DNA of 64,000 nucleotides, from the NCBI GenBank assembly GCA_963729795.1, contig CAVSPC010000052.1, forward strand, positions 27,772 to 91,771, given 5' to 3'. Shown piece after piece: positions 35,132 through 44,438 of the stretch (positions are counted from its first letter, which is position 1; each line of letters starts with the position of its first letter). This stretch comes from CAWBBA01 sp963729795. Its GTDB lineage: Bacteria; Desulfobacterota; Desulfomonilia; Desulfomonilales; Desulfomonilaceae. A program made the translations under genes and the position numbers. Under the pieces are notes generated by a model. It saw only the letters and a list, made by a program, of their open reading frames with translations, was not told the origin of the DNA and searched no databases.

Positions 35132-37675
35132 TTAGGCAACATCGGTGAGTTCGGCGTGTCGGTCAAAGAATGCGGCCACGGATTCGGCAATGTCTCGATC
35201 GTTTCTCAGTTGGATGTCCAATTGCCTTGTGAATCCAATCAAGGTTCCAAGTGCCTGGAGACGGCGGCTGATCTCTTCTTTAGGAAGATGGAGGATTCTG
35301 GCAACAACCAAATCGCCCTTAATGGTAACTTTGAAATGATAGCGAGACAAAATGTCGGCCAGAACTTGGGCTCTTCGAGAACGTCGAGTGATATCCGTCA
35401 CCCCGCCCACAAATCTGAAATAGATGTGATTGTGCTGAGCCTCATCATGCATGCTGGCGTCAATGAGATTGAAATGGTAGCCAAGGCGCAGGTGCAGGTT
35501 CATGTAGATGTCACTGATAACCGCCAGATTGAACCCTTCGAATGCGGTGCCGCCCGCATCCCAGTTTCTCGTAAGACTTGACATCAGGCCCTTCATGTCC
35601 ACGGCAACGGGGTCCGTATTCCACGTCCCAGGCAGGGACACACCTGTCCACAATGCCTTTAAAGGTAACGATTGAATCTGATCCACCCGAACCGTCTTTC
35701 CTTCCGCCAGCGGATCGATACCTCCTCCGAGATCCAGGAGTTTCAATCCTATCGGCACCTTAGAGACTAGAGTCCACACTTTGGCACCTTTGAACCGCTT
35801 CAGGAAAGTGGGAAAGTTCATCAATTCCTGCACTGCCTTTTCATGTATGAACCTGATCATGTCGTGGACGGTCTCACACCCTTCCGGCGTAAATTCGTGG
35901 GATTGCGGGTCGATTAGGTGGAGCGGCGCGATACGTCTCAGCATTCGTCGCAGAAGGCGGAATTCAGGAGCTTCTTCGAAAACCGTGGGCTGGACGAGTT
36001 CGTATCGAATAAGTTCCTCGACACGCCCCAGATAGATGATGCGTCGATAAGTGTCCAGGGTAATTTCCATGCCGTCCGTCAGCAGGTCAGTGGCGTTTTC
36101 CACCCCTACGAGAGCCGGCACGCGAAACTCTCTGGCAATAGTGGCGAGATGTCCTGCGGCGGAGCCTCGTTCAGCAATGATTGCAACAGCCTTAGGCACA
36201 ACCTGCGCCAGCCAGGGAGCAGTATATCTGGTGACAAGAACTCCTCCGTCAGGGAATTCAGCCATGTCCTCATTCGACTGCACGATGCGCACCGTGCCCG
36301 AACCGACACCGCCGTGAGCCACCGAGCCCTTGTCACGTACAAGCACCGGGTACTGAGAACACGATTCGCAAATATCCTCCTCGCCTTGCGGGGTCTCGGC
36401 CGTGATCAGCCGCCTGCATTGAATAAGACGACACTGGCCCCGCGAGTCTACAGCCCACTCTATTTCCTGTGGACGTTTGAAATACCTTTCCAGGGTAAGC
36501 CCCCACTTCACCAGGACGCGGAGCGCATCTCCTGAAACAGCCGCTCGTTGTTGCTCGTCAGGACGGAGCTCTACTTCTTCTTCACCGCCATCCGCCGCAG
36601 ATCTTAATAAGAATTCCTTTCTTGCAATCTTGGTTGCTCGGATTTGATAAGGCGGGTCCTTTTCCACAATGTATTGATCGGGGACCTCTCTTCCTTCCAC
36701 TACAGTTCGTCCGAGCCCGAAGGATGCAAAGATCGCCATGCAATTGGACTTGGGCAACCCAAGGCAGATCGTTTGGAGGACTCCGCTGGATTGGCTGTGG
36801 ATCATCTCTTGGCAGAGCACAGCCATCGCCGCCTCTTCCCCTATCATCCCATTTTGTAAGCGATAATTCATAGCTTCAGGAGAATATAGGCTCGCTAGCA
36901 CCGTTTTGTAGGTTTCAAGAATCTGCTCGGATGGCACATTTAGTTCGGTGTGGTGAAGCCCCGCAAAGGATAATTCACCGTCTTCCCCGTAGGCACTGCT
37001 CCGGACGGCCCAGTTATGCGGGCAATTCTCCGAATGTTGTTTGATAGCCTTTGCCAGATCCTGGGGAATTACACCGGCAAGGATGCTGTAACGAATTTGA
37101 CTCGACGCCTTATCGAGGTCTTCCTTCCCGGAGATCCACGATTCTATCCACGTGTGAATTCGGTCTTCCAGGTTGTTGTGCTCCAGGAACCGATAGTAGG
37201 CTCGACTCGTGATCACAAATCCATCGGGCACAGGGAGGTGAAGGCGATGCATTATTTCAGCCAGAGTGTTTGCCTTACCGCCGGTCAGCTCCGGGTTGTC
37301 GATGGGCGTATCCGCGAAAGGAATAACATACGCCGCTACGGTCAACCGCAACCTGCCTCGAAGCTCCGCCTCTATGGGGAGGAAAATTCTGTCCAGGGTT
37401 GAGTAGAGATCCAAGTAGCGATCGGATGCTATGAGGTTCAATCCTTTCACCATGCGCAGCAACAAAGTCTGGAGTTCACGTACGGAGTCATGGAGATATT
37501 TTCGGTCAAATATGTAATCTCCTCCGGACTTTTCCCCGAGGTCCGCCATTAGTTCCATGGTTTTCTGATGGTCTTGAAGCACCCCCTGAAAATGATCAAA
37601 AATTTGGGCAAAGGAAGCGAGTTCCTTTTTGCGCACAAACATCTTGCGAAAGATTCCTTTTAGACTCGAAAACAC
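35132..37675 (-). CDS. PEP/pyruvate-binding domain protein (PEP synthase-like)
   Basis: About 847 residues. After an N-terminal helical region of about 120 residues comes a pyruvate phosphate dikinase-type ATP-grasp domain (LTGGKANTLAEIMHRLHLPVPDGFVIT, NWAVRSSAYGEDGELSFAGLHHTELNV, EIEWAVDSRGQCRLIQCRR). The phosphohistidine swivelling domain follows with the catalytic His in AERGSAAGHLATIAREF near residue 545. The PEP-binding TIM barrel is missing; a 270-residue unrecognised C-terminal part replaces it. It may therefore phosphorylate its histidine from ATP and pass the group to something other than pyruvate. A GTG at 37675 after GGGAG is the likely start, while the frame is open to 37705. Neighbours are a receiver protein and stress proteins. 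Confidence 0.82.
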   Translation of the reverse strand: MFSSLKGIFRKMFVRKKELASFAQIFDHFQGVLQDHQKTMELMADLGEKSGGDYIFDRKYLHDSVRELQTLLLRMVKGLNLIASDRYLDLYSTLDRIFLPIEAELRGRLRLTVAAYVIPFADTPIDNPELTGGKANTLAEIMHRLHLPVPDGFVITSRAYYRFLEHNNLEDRIHTWIESWISGKEDLDKASSQIRYSILAGVIPQDLAKAIKQHSENCPHNWAVRSSAYGEDGELSFAGLHHTELNVPSEQILETYKTVLASLYSPEAMNYRLQNGMIGEEAAMAVLCQEMIHSQSSGVLQTICLGLPKSNCMAIFASFGLGRTVVEGREVPDQYIVEKDPPYQIRATKIARKEFLLRSAADGGEEEVELRPDEQQRAAVSGDALRVLVKWGLTLERYFKRPQEIEWAVDSRGQCRLIQCRRLITAETPQGEEDICESCSQYPVLVRDKGSVAHGGVGSGTVRIVQSNEDMAEFPDGGVLVTRYTAPWLAQVVPKAVAIIAERGSAAGHLATIAREFRVPALVGVENATDLLTDGMEITLDTYRRIIYLGRVEELIRYELVQPTVFEEAPEFRLLRRMLRRIAPLHLIDPQSHEFTPEGCETVHDMIRFIHEKAVQELMNFPTFLKRFKGAKVWTLVSKVPIGLKLLDLGGGIDPLAEGKTVRVDQIQSLPLKALWTGVSLPGTWNTDPVAVDMKGLMSSLTRNWDAGGTAFEGFNLAVISDIYMNLHLRLGYHFNLIDASMHDEAQHNHIYFRFVGGVTDITRRSRRAQVLADILSRYHFKVTIKGDLVVARILHLPKEEISRRLQALGTLIGFTRQLDIQLRNDRDIAESVAAFFDRHAELTDVA

Positions 37676-37732
37676 CTTGAACTCCCAGAGTCTGGTAACA
37701 GCCAATGCAGTTCAAAAGAGCGAGGCGGCCTG

Positions 37733-38518
37733 TCAATGCGCTCCCTTTCCCTTGAAGACGAACCCCATTACAAAACCCGTTACAAGGGCTATAAGTACTG
37801 CCAAAAGGCCATACGCAGTTGCGTGATTATGCGCAAGGGAAAACAAAATTGCCGGGAGACCCTCCATAGTCACCCGAAAGTCAACACATTTCTTTGACGT
37901 CAAACTTCCATTATTGAGGACATATAAGCATATTTGGTAGTTCCCCGGTAAAATTTTGCTTGGAAGCCGGATCTTTCCTTCGATGGCGGAATAATCACTG
38001 GAGGCTTCATGCGACCTCTCTATCGACCCCGGGAACTCGCCGTACAACCCTCCGCTTTCTTTGAGCTTTATGAATTGTTTAAAAATCTCAGCGGATTTCC
38101 CCACAGGCACCGAACCGGAAAACCTGACTTGCTTTTGCAGCGCGGGATAACCCCACTGGGCATCCGCGTTACTCGGGCCCGAGAGGACATCGGGATCTGT
38201 GCTCATGAACATGTACAGAGAAGGCGCGCCTTCAACGGCGATTTCACCTACGTTCATCCACAGTCCGCCTCGACGTCCTTTTCGCATCAACTGATCTTTC
38301 AGGACCGGTCCTCTGAATTCTATGATTGCGGCTGCCCCCTTGGGCACAGAAGCCGAAACTGTTATTCGAGCGCCTTGAAAGAACTCGGAAATAGCCATTC
38401 TGTGAGGAGTGACCTTCAATCTTTCTGTTTCGGAGATCGCAGGGGACGGAAATCCCAGTCCCGATACGACCCACACCACAAGAGCAACCACCTTCAACGA
38501 ATATGTTTTGGGATGCAA
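37733..38518 (-). CDS. TIGR02186-like membrane protein (Alph_Pro_TM)
   Basis: A 261-residue exported protein. A signal peptide (VVALVVWVVSGLGFPSPAISE) is followed by a periplasmic domain opening RLKVTPHRMAISEFFQGARITVSASVPKGAAAII. A single C-terminal membrane anchor (YGLLAVLIALVTGFVMGFVF) ends the protein. This architecture and the GLWMNVGEIAVEGAPSLYMF stretch match the TIGR02186/PF09608 family. That family is found beside TauE/SafE permeases, exactly as here: the permease gene ends two bases upstream. The role is unknown and may be to assist sulfur-compound export. Confidence 0.8.
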   Translation of the reverse strand: MHPKTYSLKVVALVVWVVSGLGFPSPAISETERLKVTPHRMAISEFFQGARITVSASVPKGAAAIIEFRGPVLKDQLMRKGRRGGLWMNVGEIAVEGAPSLYMFMSTDPDVLSGPSNADAQWGYPALQKQVRFSGSVPVGKSAEIFKQFIKLKESGGLYGEFPGSIERSHEASSDYSAIEGKIRLPSKILPGNYQICLYVLNNGSLTSKKCVDFRVTMEGLPAILFSLAHNHATAYGLLAVLIALVTGFVMGFVFKGKGAH

Positions 38519-38519
38519 C

Positions 38520-39449
38520 TCAATGTCCCCCTTTATAAGCCAACATTACGTTGGGCGAAAGAACCAGCTCAAGGAATATTTGGATCATCACCACCAAGAC
38601 CAGAGACGCGAGGAGAATCTTCAACTGATCCCCTTTCAGTCTTCGACTCAAACGAGCCCCGAACTGGGCGCCTATGGTGGAGCCCAACAGCAGCAGTATA
38701 GCCAGCACCAGGTCCACAGTATGGTTTGTGATGGCCTGCATTACGGTAACATCAACGCATGTAAAGAGTATCTGAAACAAACTTGTCCCGACCACCACGT
38801 GCATGGGCATGCGCAACATGTAGACCATCACCGGGACCATAATGAATCCCCCGCCCACGCCCATGATGGCAGCCAAAATGCCCACGAAGGCCCCCAAGAT
38901 CAGGGGTAGGAATATCGACAAGGTCACTCCTGACTTGGCGAATTCCATTTGGAAGGGAAGGGCCCGAATCAACCGCAGATAGCGTGAAGGCCTTGCAGGC
39001 CTCGCTGCTTGAACTGCTGCGGTAGGTTTTCTCAGGCTCTGCAAGCTTTCCAAAAACATGTAGAATCCCACGACTCCCAGCATCACCACATACGTTATCT
39101 TGATAACAAAGTCTGCATTGCCCATGCTTCGCAGGATCTTAATTAACTGAACACCAAAAGTACCGCCAATTACGCCGCCTACCAGAAGGAGAATTCCCAT
39201 TTTGAAGTCCACATTGCCCATCCGATAGTGAGCGTAAGTCGCGGAAGCGGATGCAGCTACGATCTGGTTGGAATCCGACGCAGCCGCTACCGTCGGCGGG
39301 ATTCCGACCATGATCAACAGTGGAGTCATGAGGAATCCACCCCCAACTCCAAAGAGCCCGGACAGAAAACCCACAGCCCCACCCAAACCCAAAAGTATTA
39401 AGATGTTTACTGAGTTTCCAGCTATCGGTAGATAGATGCTCCAACTCAT
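38520..39449 (-). CDS. TauE/SafE (TSUP) family permease
   Basis: A 309-residue inner-membrane protein of the sulfite exporter TauE/SafE family, with about eight hydrophobic segments. Two internally similar glycine-rich motifs, GGAVGFLSGLFGVGGGFLMTPLL and GAFVGILAAIMGVGGGFIMVPVMVYML, are the family signature. Family members move sulfite, sulfoacetate or other sulfonates and small organic anions; the substrate here is not shown. It forms an operon with the TIGR02186-like gene two bases downstream and with the stress protein gene upstream. A middle cytoplasmic loop carries basic residues. Confidence 0.92.
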   Translation of the reverse strand: MSWSIYLPIAGNSVNILILLGLGGAVGFLSGLFGVGGGFLMTPLLIMVGIPPTVAAASDSNQIVAASASATYAHYRMGNVDFKMGILLLVGGVIGGTFGVQLIKILRSMGNADFVIKITYVVMLGVVGFYMFLESLQSLRKPTAAVQAARPARPSRYLRLIRALPFQMEFAKSGVTLSIFLPLILGAFVGILAAIMGVGGGFIMVPVMVYMLRMPMHVVVGTSLFQILFTCVDVTVMQAITNHTVDLVLAILLLLGSTIGAQFGARLSRRLKGDQLKILLASLVLVVMIQIFLELVLSPNVMLAYKGGH

Positions 39450-39472
39450 ATCATGATCTCCTTTATGCAGGA

Positions 39473-39934
39473 TTAAAGATGAAGATCAGAAACATTAACT
39501 ATATGTCCGCCCTTTTGGACCAATAGTATCTCGCCCTCAAATAAGCTGTGAAGACGCCTCAACGATGGCCCCGGGGCGGCCCCTTCTTTGCCCCCCGAAT
39601 CCTGGGGCGAAGCCATGATTATGAACTGAATGGAAGGTTGAGACCGCACAAATCTGATCAATTCATCAACCAACGCACCGGATGTGAGAAAAATCTCCAA
39701 TCTCACTCCGGCTCGGTGACTCTCGTTCAGCACTTTATCCAACCATGGATATTGACTGTTGTCGAATTCCGGGGTCAAAACATCTGCCGGGGCGAGTTTG
39801 CTCGGGCGTTTTGCGGATTCCACTATGATTAGCGACAATGGGGAATCCATTCGAGCCGCTAACTGAATCCCGTACGAGATCGAGTGATAGGCAACAGAAT
39901 CTGCATCGACTGCTACAAGGACATTCTTGCCCAT
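39473..39934 (-). CDS. Universal stress protein-like, single domain
   Basis: A UspA-superfamily protein of about 153 residues. GKNVLVAVDADSVAYHSISYGIQLAARM is the normal opening and FEGEILLVQKG the closing strand. The ATP-loop glycines are replaced (MASPQDSGGKEGAAPGPSLRRL). GGAGGG six bases before the ATG at 39934 decides the start over an in-frame TTG at 39940. It lies 23 bases upstream of the TauE/SafE permease on the same strand, so it is probably the first gene of that small operon. Confidence 0.82.
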   Translation of the reverse strand: MGKNVLVAVDADSVAYHSISYGIQLAARMDSPLSLIIVESAKRPSKLAPADVLTPEFDNSQYPWLDKVLNESHRAGVRLEIFLTSGALVDELIRFVRSQPSIQFIIMASPQDSGGKEGAAPGPSLRRLHSLFEGEILLVQKGGHIVNVSDLHL

Positions 39935-40227
39935 GTTCAACCCTCCACTCCCTCTTAAGCAGGTTTGATGCCAAATATTAATGTACTGTAAATACGTGTA
40001 TATAGTCTCAGGGAGGGTGCTTGAGCCGAGAAATGTTGTTTCAAAACGGAACGATCTGGATGTCCGAGGCTGGCAAGAGTAGCTAGAACGCGGAAAGGTG
40101 ATGTTTCATTATGAAACTTTATTCTGAATCGAAAGATTGCAGTTGTTTCTTGGGAGCCCAGGGCGCAGCCCGCTGCGTCCCGACGCAATGCCTAACATAG
40201 CATAATGTGGTGATTATTTTGTGAGCC

Positions 40228-41568
40228 TCATTTTGGTTTGAACAGCCCGTACTTCTTCATCTTTCGCCAAAGGGTCGTCCGAGGAAGATCTGCTATCCTG
40301 GACGATTGCCCGAGATTGTATTTAGTTGAGGCAAGAAGCTTCTCCAAGTAATCACGCTCTTGCTCCTCCAATGTGGGCCACTTCCCGTAAGGGATTATTG
40401 AGTACTCTCGGAGGTCCGCGGGGAGATCGTCCACGCTCACGGATTCATGTTCGGCCAAGGCCACGGCTCGCTCAATGATGTTCTCTAATTCTCTCACATT
40501 TCCCGGGTAAGTGTAGGAAAGGAGAATTTGCTGCGCAGCCGAATCTATTCCTCCGATTTTCTTGGAGAACTTTTGCGAGTATTTTTTCAGGAAGTAGCGA
40601 ATCAAAAGCGGAATATCGTCTTTGCGTTCCATGAGGCTGGGGAGTTTGATTTGAACCACGTTTAGCCTGAAAAACAAGTCTTCACGAAATCGTCCTTCCT
40701 GAACGACTCGTTTAAGGTCTTTGTTTGTAGCGGCGATGAATCTGATGTCCAGTTGAATCGGTTTGTTGCCTCCGACCCTCATGATCTGCCTTTCCTGGAT
40801 CACGCGTAGCAGCTTGCCTTGCATGGTTGGAGGCATGTCACCAATCTCATCCATGAAGGCGGTGCCTCCTTGAGAAGTTTCGAGTATGCCTATCTTGGTG
40901 GCCGAGGCCCCGGTAAATGCCCCACGCTCATATCCGAAAAGCTCGCTGGCAATGAGCTCCTCGGCGAAACCTCCGCAATTGAATGCCACGAATGGCCGCT
41001 CACCACGGCGACTTTCTCGGTGAATCAACCGGGCTACTAGTTCTTTCCCGGTTCCGCTCTCTCCTTGAATCAAGACGTTGCAATCGAGAGGCGCCACCTT
41101 TTTGACGAGGCGAAAGACTTCTTTCAGGATAGGACTTCCGCCTATCATTTCCTTTCCGCCGCCGTCAGGCTCCAGCCATGCCTTTAGTTCACGATTTTCC
41201 ACAAGCAACTTTCCGTGTTCCAATGCCTTGCGAGCGAGATTTCTGATCTCTTCCAATCTGAAAGGCTTGGAAACATAGTGATAGGCTCCAATTCTTATCG
41301 CCTCGATGGCTGAGTCAATCGATGAATAACCTGTGATTAAAATGACCCCCATCTCGGGGCACCTGCTTCGTATTTCCTTGAGGACGTCGATGCCGTTCGC
41401 TCCCGGAAGGCGGACGTCCAGAAACGCCAGGTTGTACTGTACGGCTTCCAGGCTCTTGAGAAATTCCTCGCCTGTGCCGAAGGTCTGCACAGTGTAACCC
41501 TCTTTGGCGAGCGCCTTTTGAAGTCTTGTCCTTACTATGGCTTCGTCGTCAACCACTGCTATACGCAT
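40228..41568 (-). CDS. Sigma-54-dependent response regulator (NtrC family)
   Basis: About 446 residues: receiver domain (VVDDEAIVRTRL, phosphoacceptor in LAFLDVRLPGANG, VSKPF lysine), then a sigma-54 AAA+ domain and a Fis-type helix-turn-helix. Walker A is GESGTGKE, the sigma-54 contact loop is ERGAFTGA, Walker B is GGTAFMDEIGD, and FREDLFFRLNVVQIKLPSL, YPGNVRELENIIERA and LPRTTLWRKMKKYGLF complete the family pattern. The ATG at 41568 (MRIAVVDDE) is preferred to a frame reaching 41670, which overlaps the kinase gene by 83 bases. Its kinase is the frameshifted gene upstream. Targets are unknown. Confidence 0.93.
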   Translation of the reverse strand: MRIAVVDDEAIVRTRLQKALAKEGYTVQTFGTGEEFLKSLEAVQYNLAFLDVRLPGANGIDVLKEIRSRCPEMGVILITGYSSIDSAIEAIRIGAYHYVSKPFRLEEIRNLARKALEHGKLLVENRELKAWLEPDGGGKEMIGGSPILKEVFRLVKKVAPLDCNVLIQGESGTGKELVARLIHRESRRGERPFVAFNCGGFAEELIASELFGYERGAFTGASATKIGILETSQGGTAFMDEIGDMPPTMQGKLLRVIQERQIMRVGGNKPIQLDIRFIAATNKDLKRVVQEGRFREDLFFRLNVVQIKLPSLMERKDDIPLLIRYFLKKYSQKFSKKIGGIDSAAQQILLSYTYPGNVRELENIIERAVALAEHESVSVDDLPADLREYSIIPYGKWPTLEEQERDYLEKLLASTKYNLGQSSRIADLPRTTLWRKMKKYGLFKPK

Positions 41569-41587
41569 GGCTTGCTCCGGACGGGTG

Positions 41588-43035
41588 TCATTTGGTAGAC
41601 TCGGTAGGAAGAATGACGGTAAAAGTCGTTCCTCGGCCTTTCTCACTTTGGACTTCGACGGTACCGCCATGCTTTTGCACTATACTGTAAGTAACCGAAA
41701 GTCCTAAACCGGTACCTTTTCCAACGTCTTTCGTAGTATAAAATGGATCAAAAATAAGTGGGATGTGTTCAGGCTCGATGCCGATGCCGGTGTCGGAGAC
41801 CTCGACGCGGAGGATTCGGTCGCCATTGGATAGATAGCCTCTTATACTCATTTTTCCTCCATTGGGCATTGCCTGGATAGCATTGATAAAGAGGTTTAAA
41901 AATACCTGTTGGAGACTTTTGTAGTCGCCATGCACGGAGGGAAAATTTTCAGGGATCTGCTTCTCGGCCTCCACCTTGGACACTAGCATTTGATTGCCCA
42001 CGAGCTTGAGGGTCTCATCGATCACCGAGCAAACTGAGACCGATACCATTTCTGGGCGTTCGGAACGGGAAAAGTCGAGTAGATTCTTCACTATCTCCGA
42101 AGCCCTGTCTGCCTGCGCCAAAATGTCCTGAATCATTCCCAGAGCCTCATCGTGATCAAGTTGCTCAAAATCCTCCTGGAACGCTTCTGCGGTCAGGACG
42201 ATGTTATTGACCGGGTTGTTGAGTTCGTGGGCAATCCCCGAAGTAAATGTTCCAATTGCGGAGATTTTCCTTGCCTGCACAAGCTGTTCCTGACGTTCCT
42301 CCAATTCGCGTATCATTCTGTTGAAAGCCCGAAACAGTGGAAGGAACTCCTCGGAGCGGTGTTCAACTTCACGAATAGGAGTAAAGTCGCCTCCAGCGAT
42401 CTTTTCCATGGCTTGTTGCATTTGAATCAGTGGGACCGGTCATCAATCTTGAGATATAAATCGCGACAAGAATCCCCAGAAGACCGAAGAATAGCATGGA
42501 AATGATAAATAGATAGAGAGCGGTGCGGGAGAGTCGGTCGATCTTTATTCGTTCTTGTTTGGCCCATTGCCCCGCAATATCCAGAAGTTTCTGGCCTGTC
42601 CCCCGCAGAGATTCCTCCAAGCCGGAAATGTCGGACCGCGGCTTCTCTCCCGTCGGCCGATTGCAGACTAGTCTTAATTTGTGAAAGGGTCTTCTTGTAA
42701 TCGGCAAGTGTTTCCCCAAACCGCGATTCTGTGCCTTTTTGCGTGAGCCTAAGAATGTTTTTTTCGTGTTCCTTGTAAAGCCTCTCCACTCCATCCACGT
42801 AGGATGCCGCTTCCTCAAGGCTATGATGCTGCTTATACAGAAAGAAGTTCTTTTCAAATCTTCGTATTTCGAGGATGTTGTTTACCAAATCATCCGCGAC
42901 TTCCACCAGGCGCAATCTGTGACTGATCTCTCTATGGATTTGAAAACTGAGAATCGCAAACACAAGTACGGACAGAAAGCAGAAGAGGAACGCGAGAATA
43001 ATTTTTCGGCGAATCTTGAAGGTCGCCTTGTTCAT
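41588..43035 (-). pseudogene. Sensor histidine kinase broken by two frameshifts
   Basis: The kinase is readable only in three frames. First: ATG at 43035, membrane span KIILAFLFCFLSVLVFAILSF and a periplasmic helical region to about 42650. Second: EESLRGTGQKLLDIAGQWAKQ through the second membrane span (LYLFIISMLFFGLLGILVAI) to about 42435. Third: HAMP remnant MQQAMEKIAGGDF, then HisKA with SGIAHELNNPVNN and HATPase motifs (NLFINAIQAM, DTGIGI, GKGTGLGLS). Removing one base near 42432 would join the last two as GPLIQMQQAM. Both shifts go the same way and do not restore each other. Pairs with the downstream NtrC-type regulator. Confidence 0.85.
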
Positions 43036-43187
43036 GGGTCAAAGCCTTGCTGTCAGTCATGATCCGGGGATGCCGATGTCAGCGGTTCATCGGCCTGCGC
43101 AGGGACTCGATGCTAACAGAAACCCGAATATTAATCAATATCGCCAACGTAGAGTAATCCGTCCAGAGCATGTGGCTTCGGCACAGG

Positions 43188-44243
43188 TCAGGAGCCTTTC
43201 AATGCCTCTTGGATCTTCGCTTTCGGGACGAGCCCCACAAAGGATGCAGTGATTTCAGCGTTACGCACCACGAAAATCGTCGGTATCCTATGGATTCTAA
43301 ATGCTTGGACCAACGGCCTATCCGCTATCATGATTAATCCTACCACCGCTTGGCCTTTTGTCTCTCCTGCGACTTCATTGAGGACGGATGCCATCCGCCT
43401 GCACGGCATTCATCTATCGCTGTAGAACTGGATCAGGACCGGGTACGTCTGCGACGCTTCCACAACTTCCTTCTTGAAATCCCTGGATGCAAAGTGCCTC
43501 AATACGCCGGTAACGTATTCAGCAGGCTTAGGATTCGGAGGACGCGTTTTCGGAGGAGGTGGAGCTTCCTGGGCCGGCGGCTCAAGTGGGACTTCGGCAT
43601 GCGGTTCCGTTGCAGCGATCGGACTTAGGCTTTCTTCTTCCTTGATTTGACCGGAGTCTATGCTAGTGCTTTCCGATTCACCTCTGTTTTCTTGAGGTTG
43701 ATCCATTTCGCCCCGGTGTTCCTCAGAGGACTGAACCCTCAGCCCCAGTTCCGCCATGTCAGGTTTCTCCTCGGCACGATGCGTGGACCAGATGAGTATC
43801 GCACCCCCGACAAGCAAAAAAAACGCTATGCTCGAAATGACGGACATCCAGCCTTTCCCGCCGTAATCTGCATCTCGCGTGAAATGCTGTGAGACCCCGG
43901 AAGAGTGAATTCCTTGCTCCTGACGTGCTAGAAACTTCGTCACCACAACCCCGCACGCAGGGCACTCACTCTTTTCTGCTTCCTGCGGAGCATTGCAGGC
44001 CGGGCACCGCCATCCGGGCTCGGCAGGCATTTCATGAGACGCTTCGGACTGGCTGACCGAGTGCTGCAAGGGAGGCACTTCATTCTCGGTCAATGCCCCC
44101 GCGGCAGACAGTTGCCTGTAAACGGATTGAAGAGCCTTGTCAGACAGCCCGTACTTGGATTTCAGTGCCGACGGTCCCATTCCCGAGCGAATGTCCGCGA
44201 GGATTTGCTTCGCACTGAGTTTCCTTGTCGTGGGATTGGTCAC
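43188..44243 (-). CDS. Candidate selenocysteine thioredoxin, membrane-anchored (UxxC)
   Basis: Two abutting frames in phase form one 351-codon gene if the TGA at 43410-43412 is read as selenocysteine (residue 278). The sequence around it is FYSD-R-U-MPCRRM, exactly where thioredoxins have WCxxC. Beyond it, the fold continues normally with HRIPTIFVV (cis-proline) and ASFVGLVPKAKIQEAL. Upstream parts: an N-terminal helical domain (SAKQILADIRSGMGPSALKSKYGLSD), a zinc ribbon (CPACNA...CPACGV), one membrane span (VISSIAFFLLVGGAILIW) and a proline-rich linker. The thioredoxin domain should lie in the periplasm. A hairpin 17 bases after the TGA fits a bacterial SECIS element. Alternative: a Cys TGC-to-TGA nonsense mutation. 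Confidence 0.75.
43383..43399 (-). promoter_or_regulatory. Putative bacterial SECIS hairpin
   Basis: Read on the minus strand after the in-frame TGA (43410-43412), bases +11 to +17 (GGCGGAT) pair with +21 to +27 (ATCCGTC), including one G-U pair. They leave an apical loop GGC at +18 to +20. A short stem whose loop starts with G about 16-37 bases after UGA is the accepted bacterial SECIS form that recruits SelB. The structure is seen in the sequence; the function is inferred. Confidence 0.65.
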
Positions 44244-44438
44244 GGAAAATCCTCGCGTCTAAAGGTCGGCCATCAGCCATTTCAGCGCTCTGACGCTGCG
44301 GAACTCTTACCACAGTTTTGGCCGCACCGCATTGAAGGGTTCCCTGCCCGAGTCGGCCGGGACCTGCATTGACATCCGGAATTCGGTCGCCGAGAGAGCA
44401 CAGGCCCACAGCGATAGGAAGTTGTTCTGCGCCTGGTG

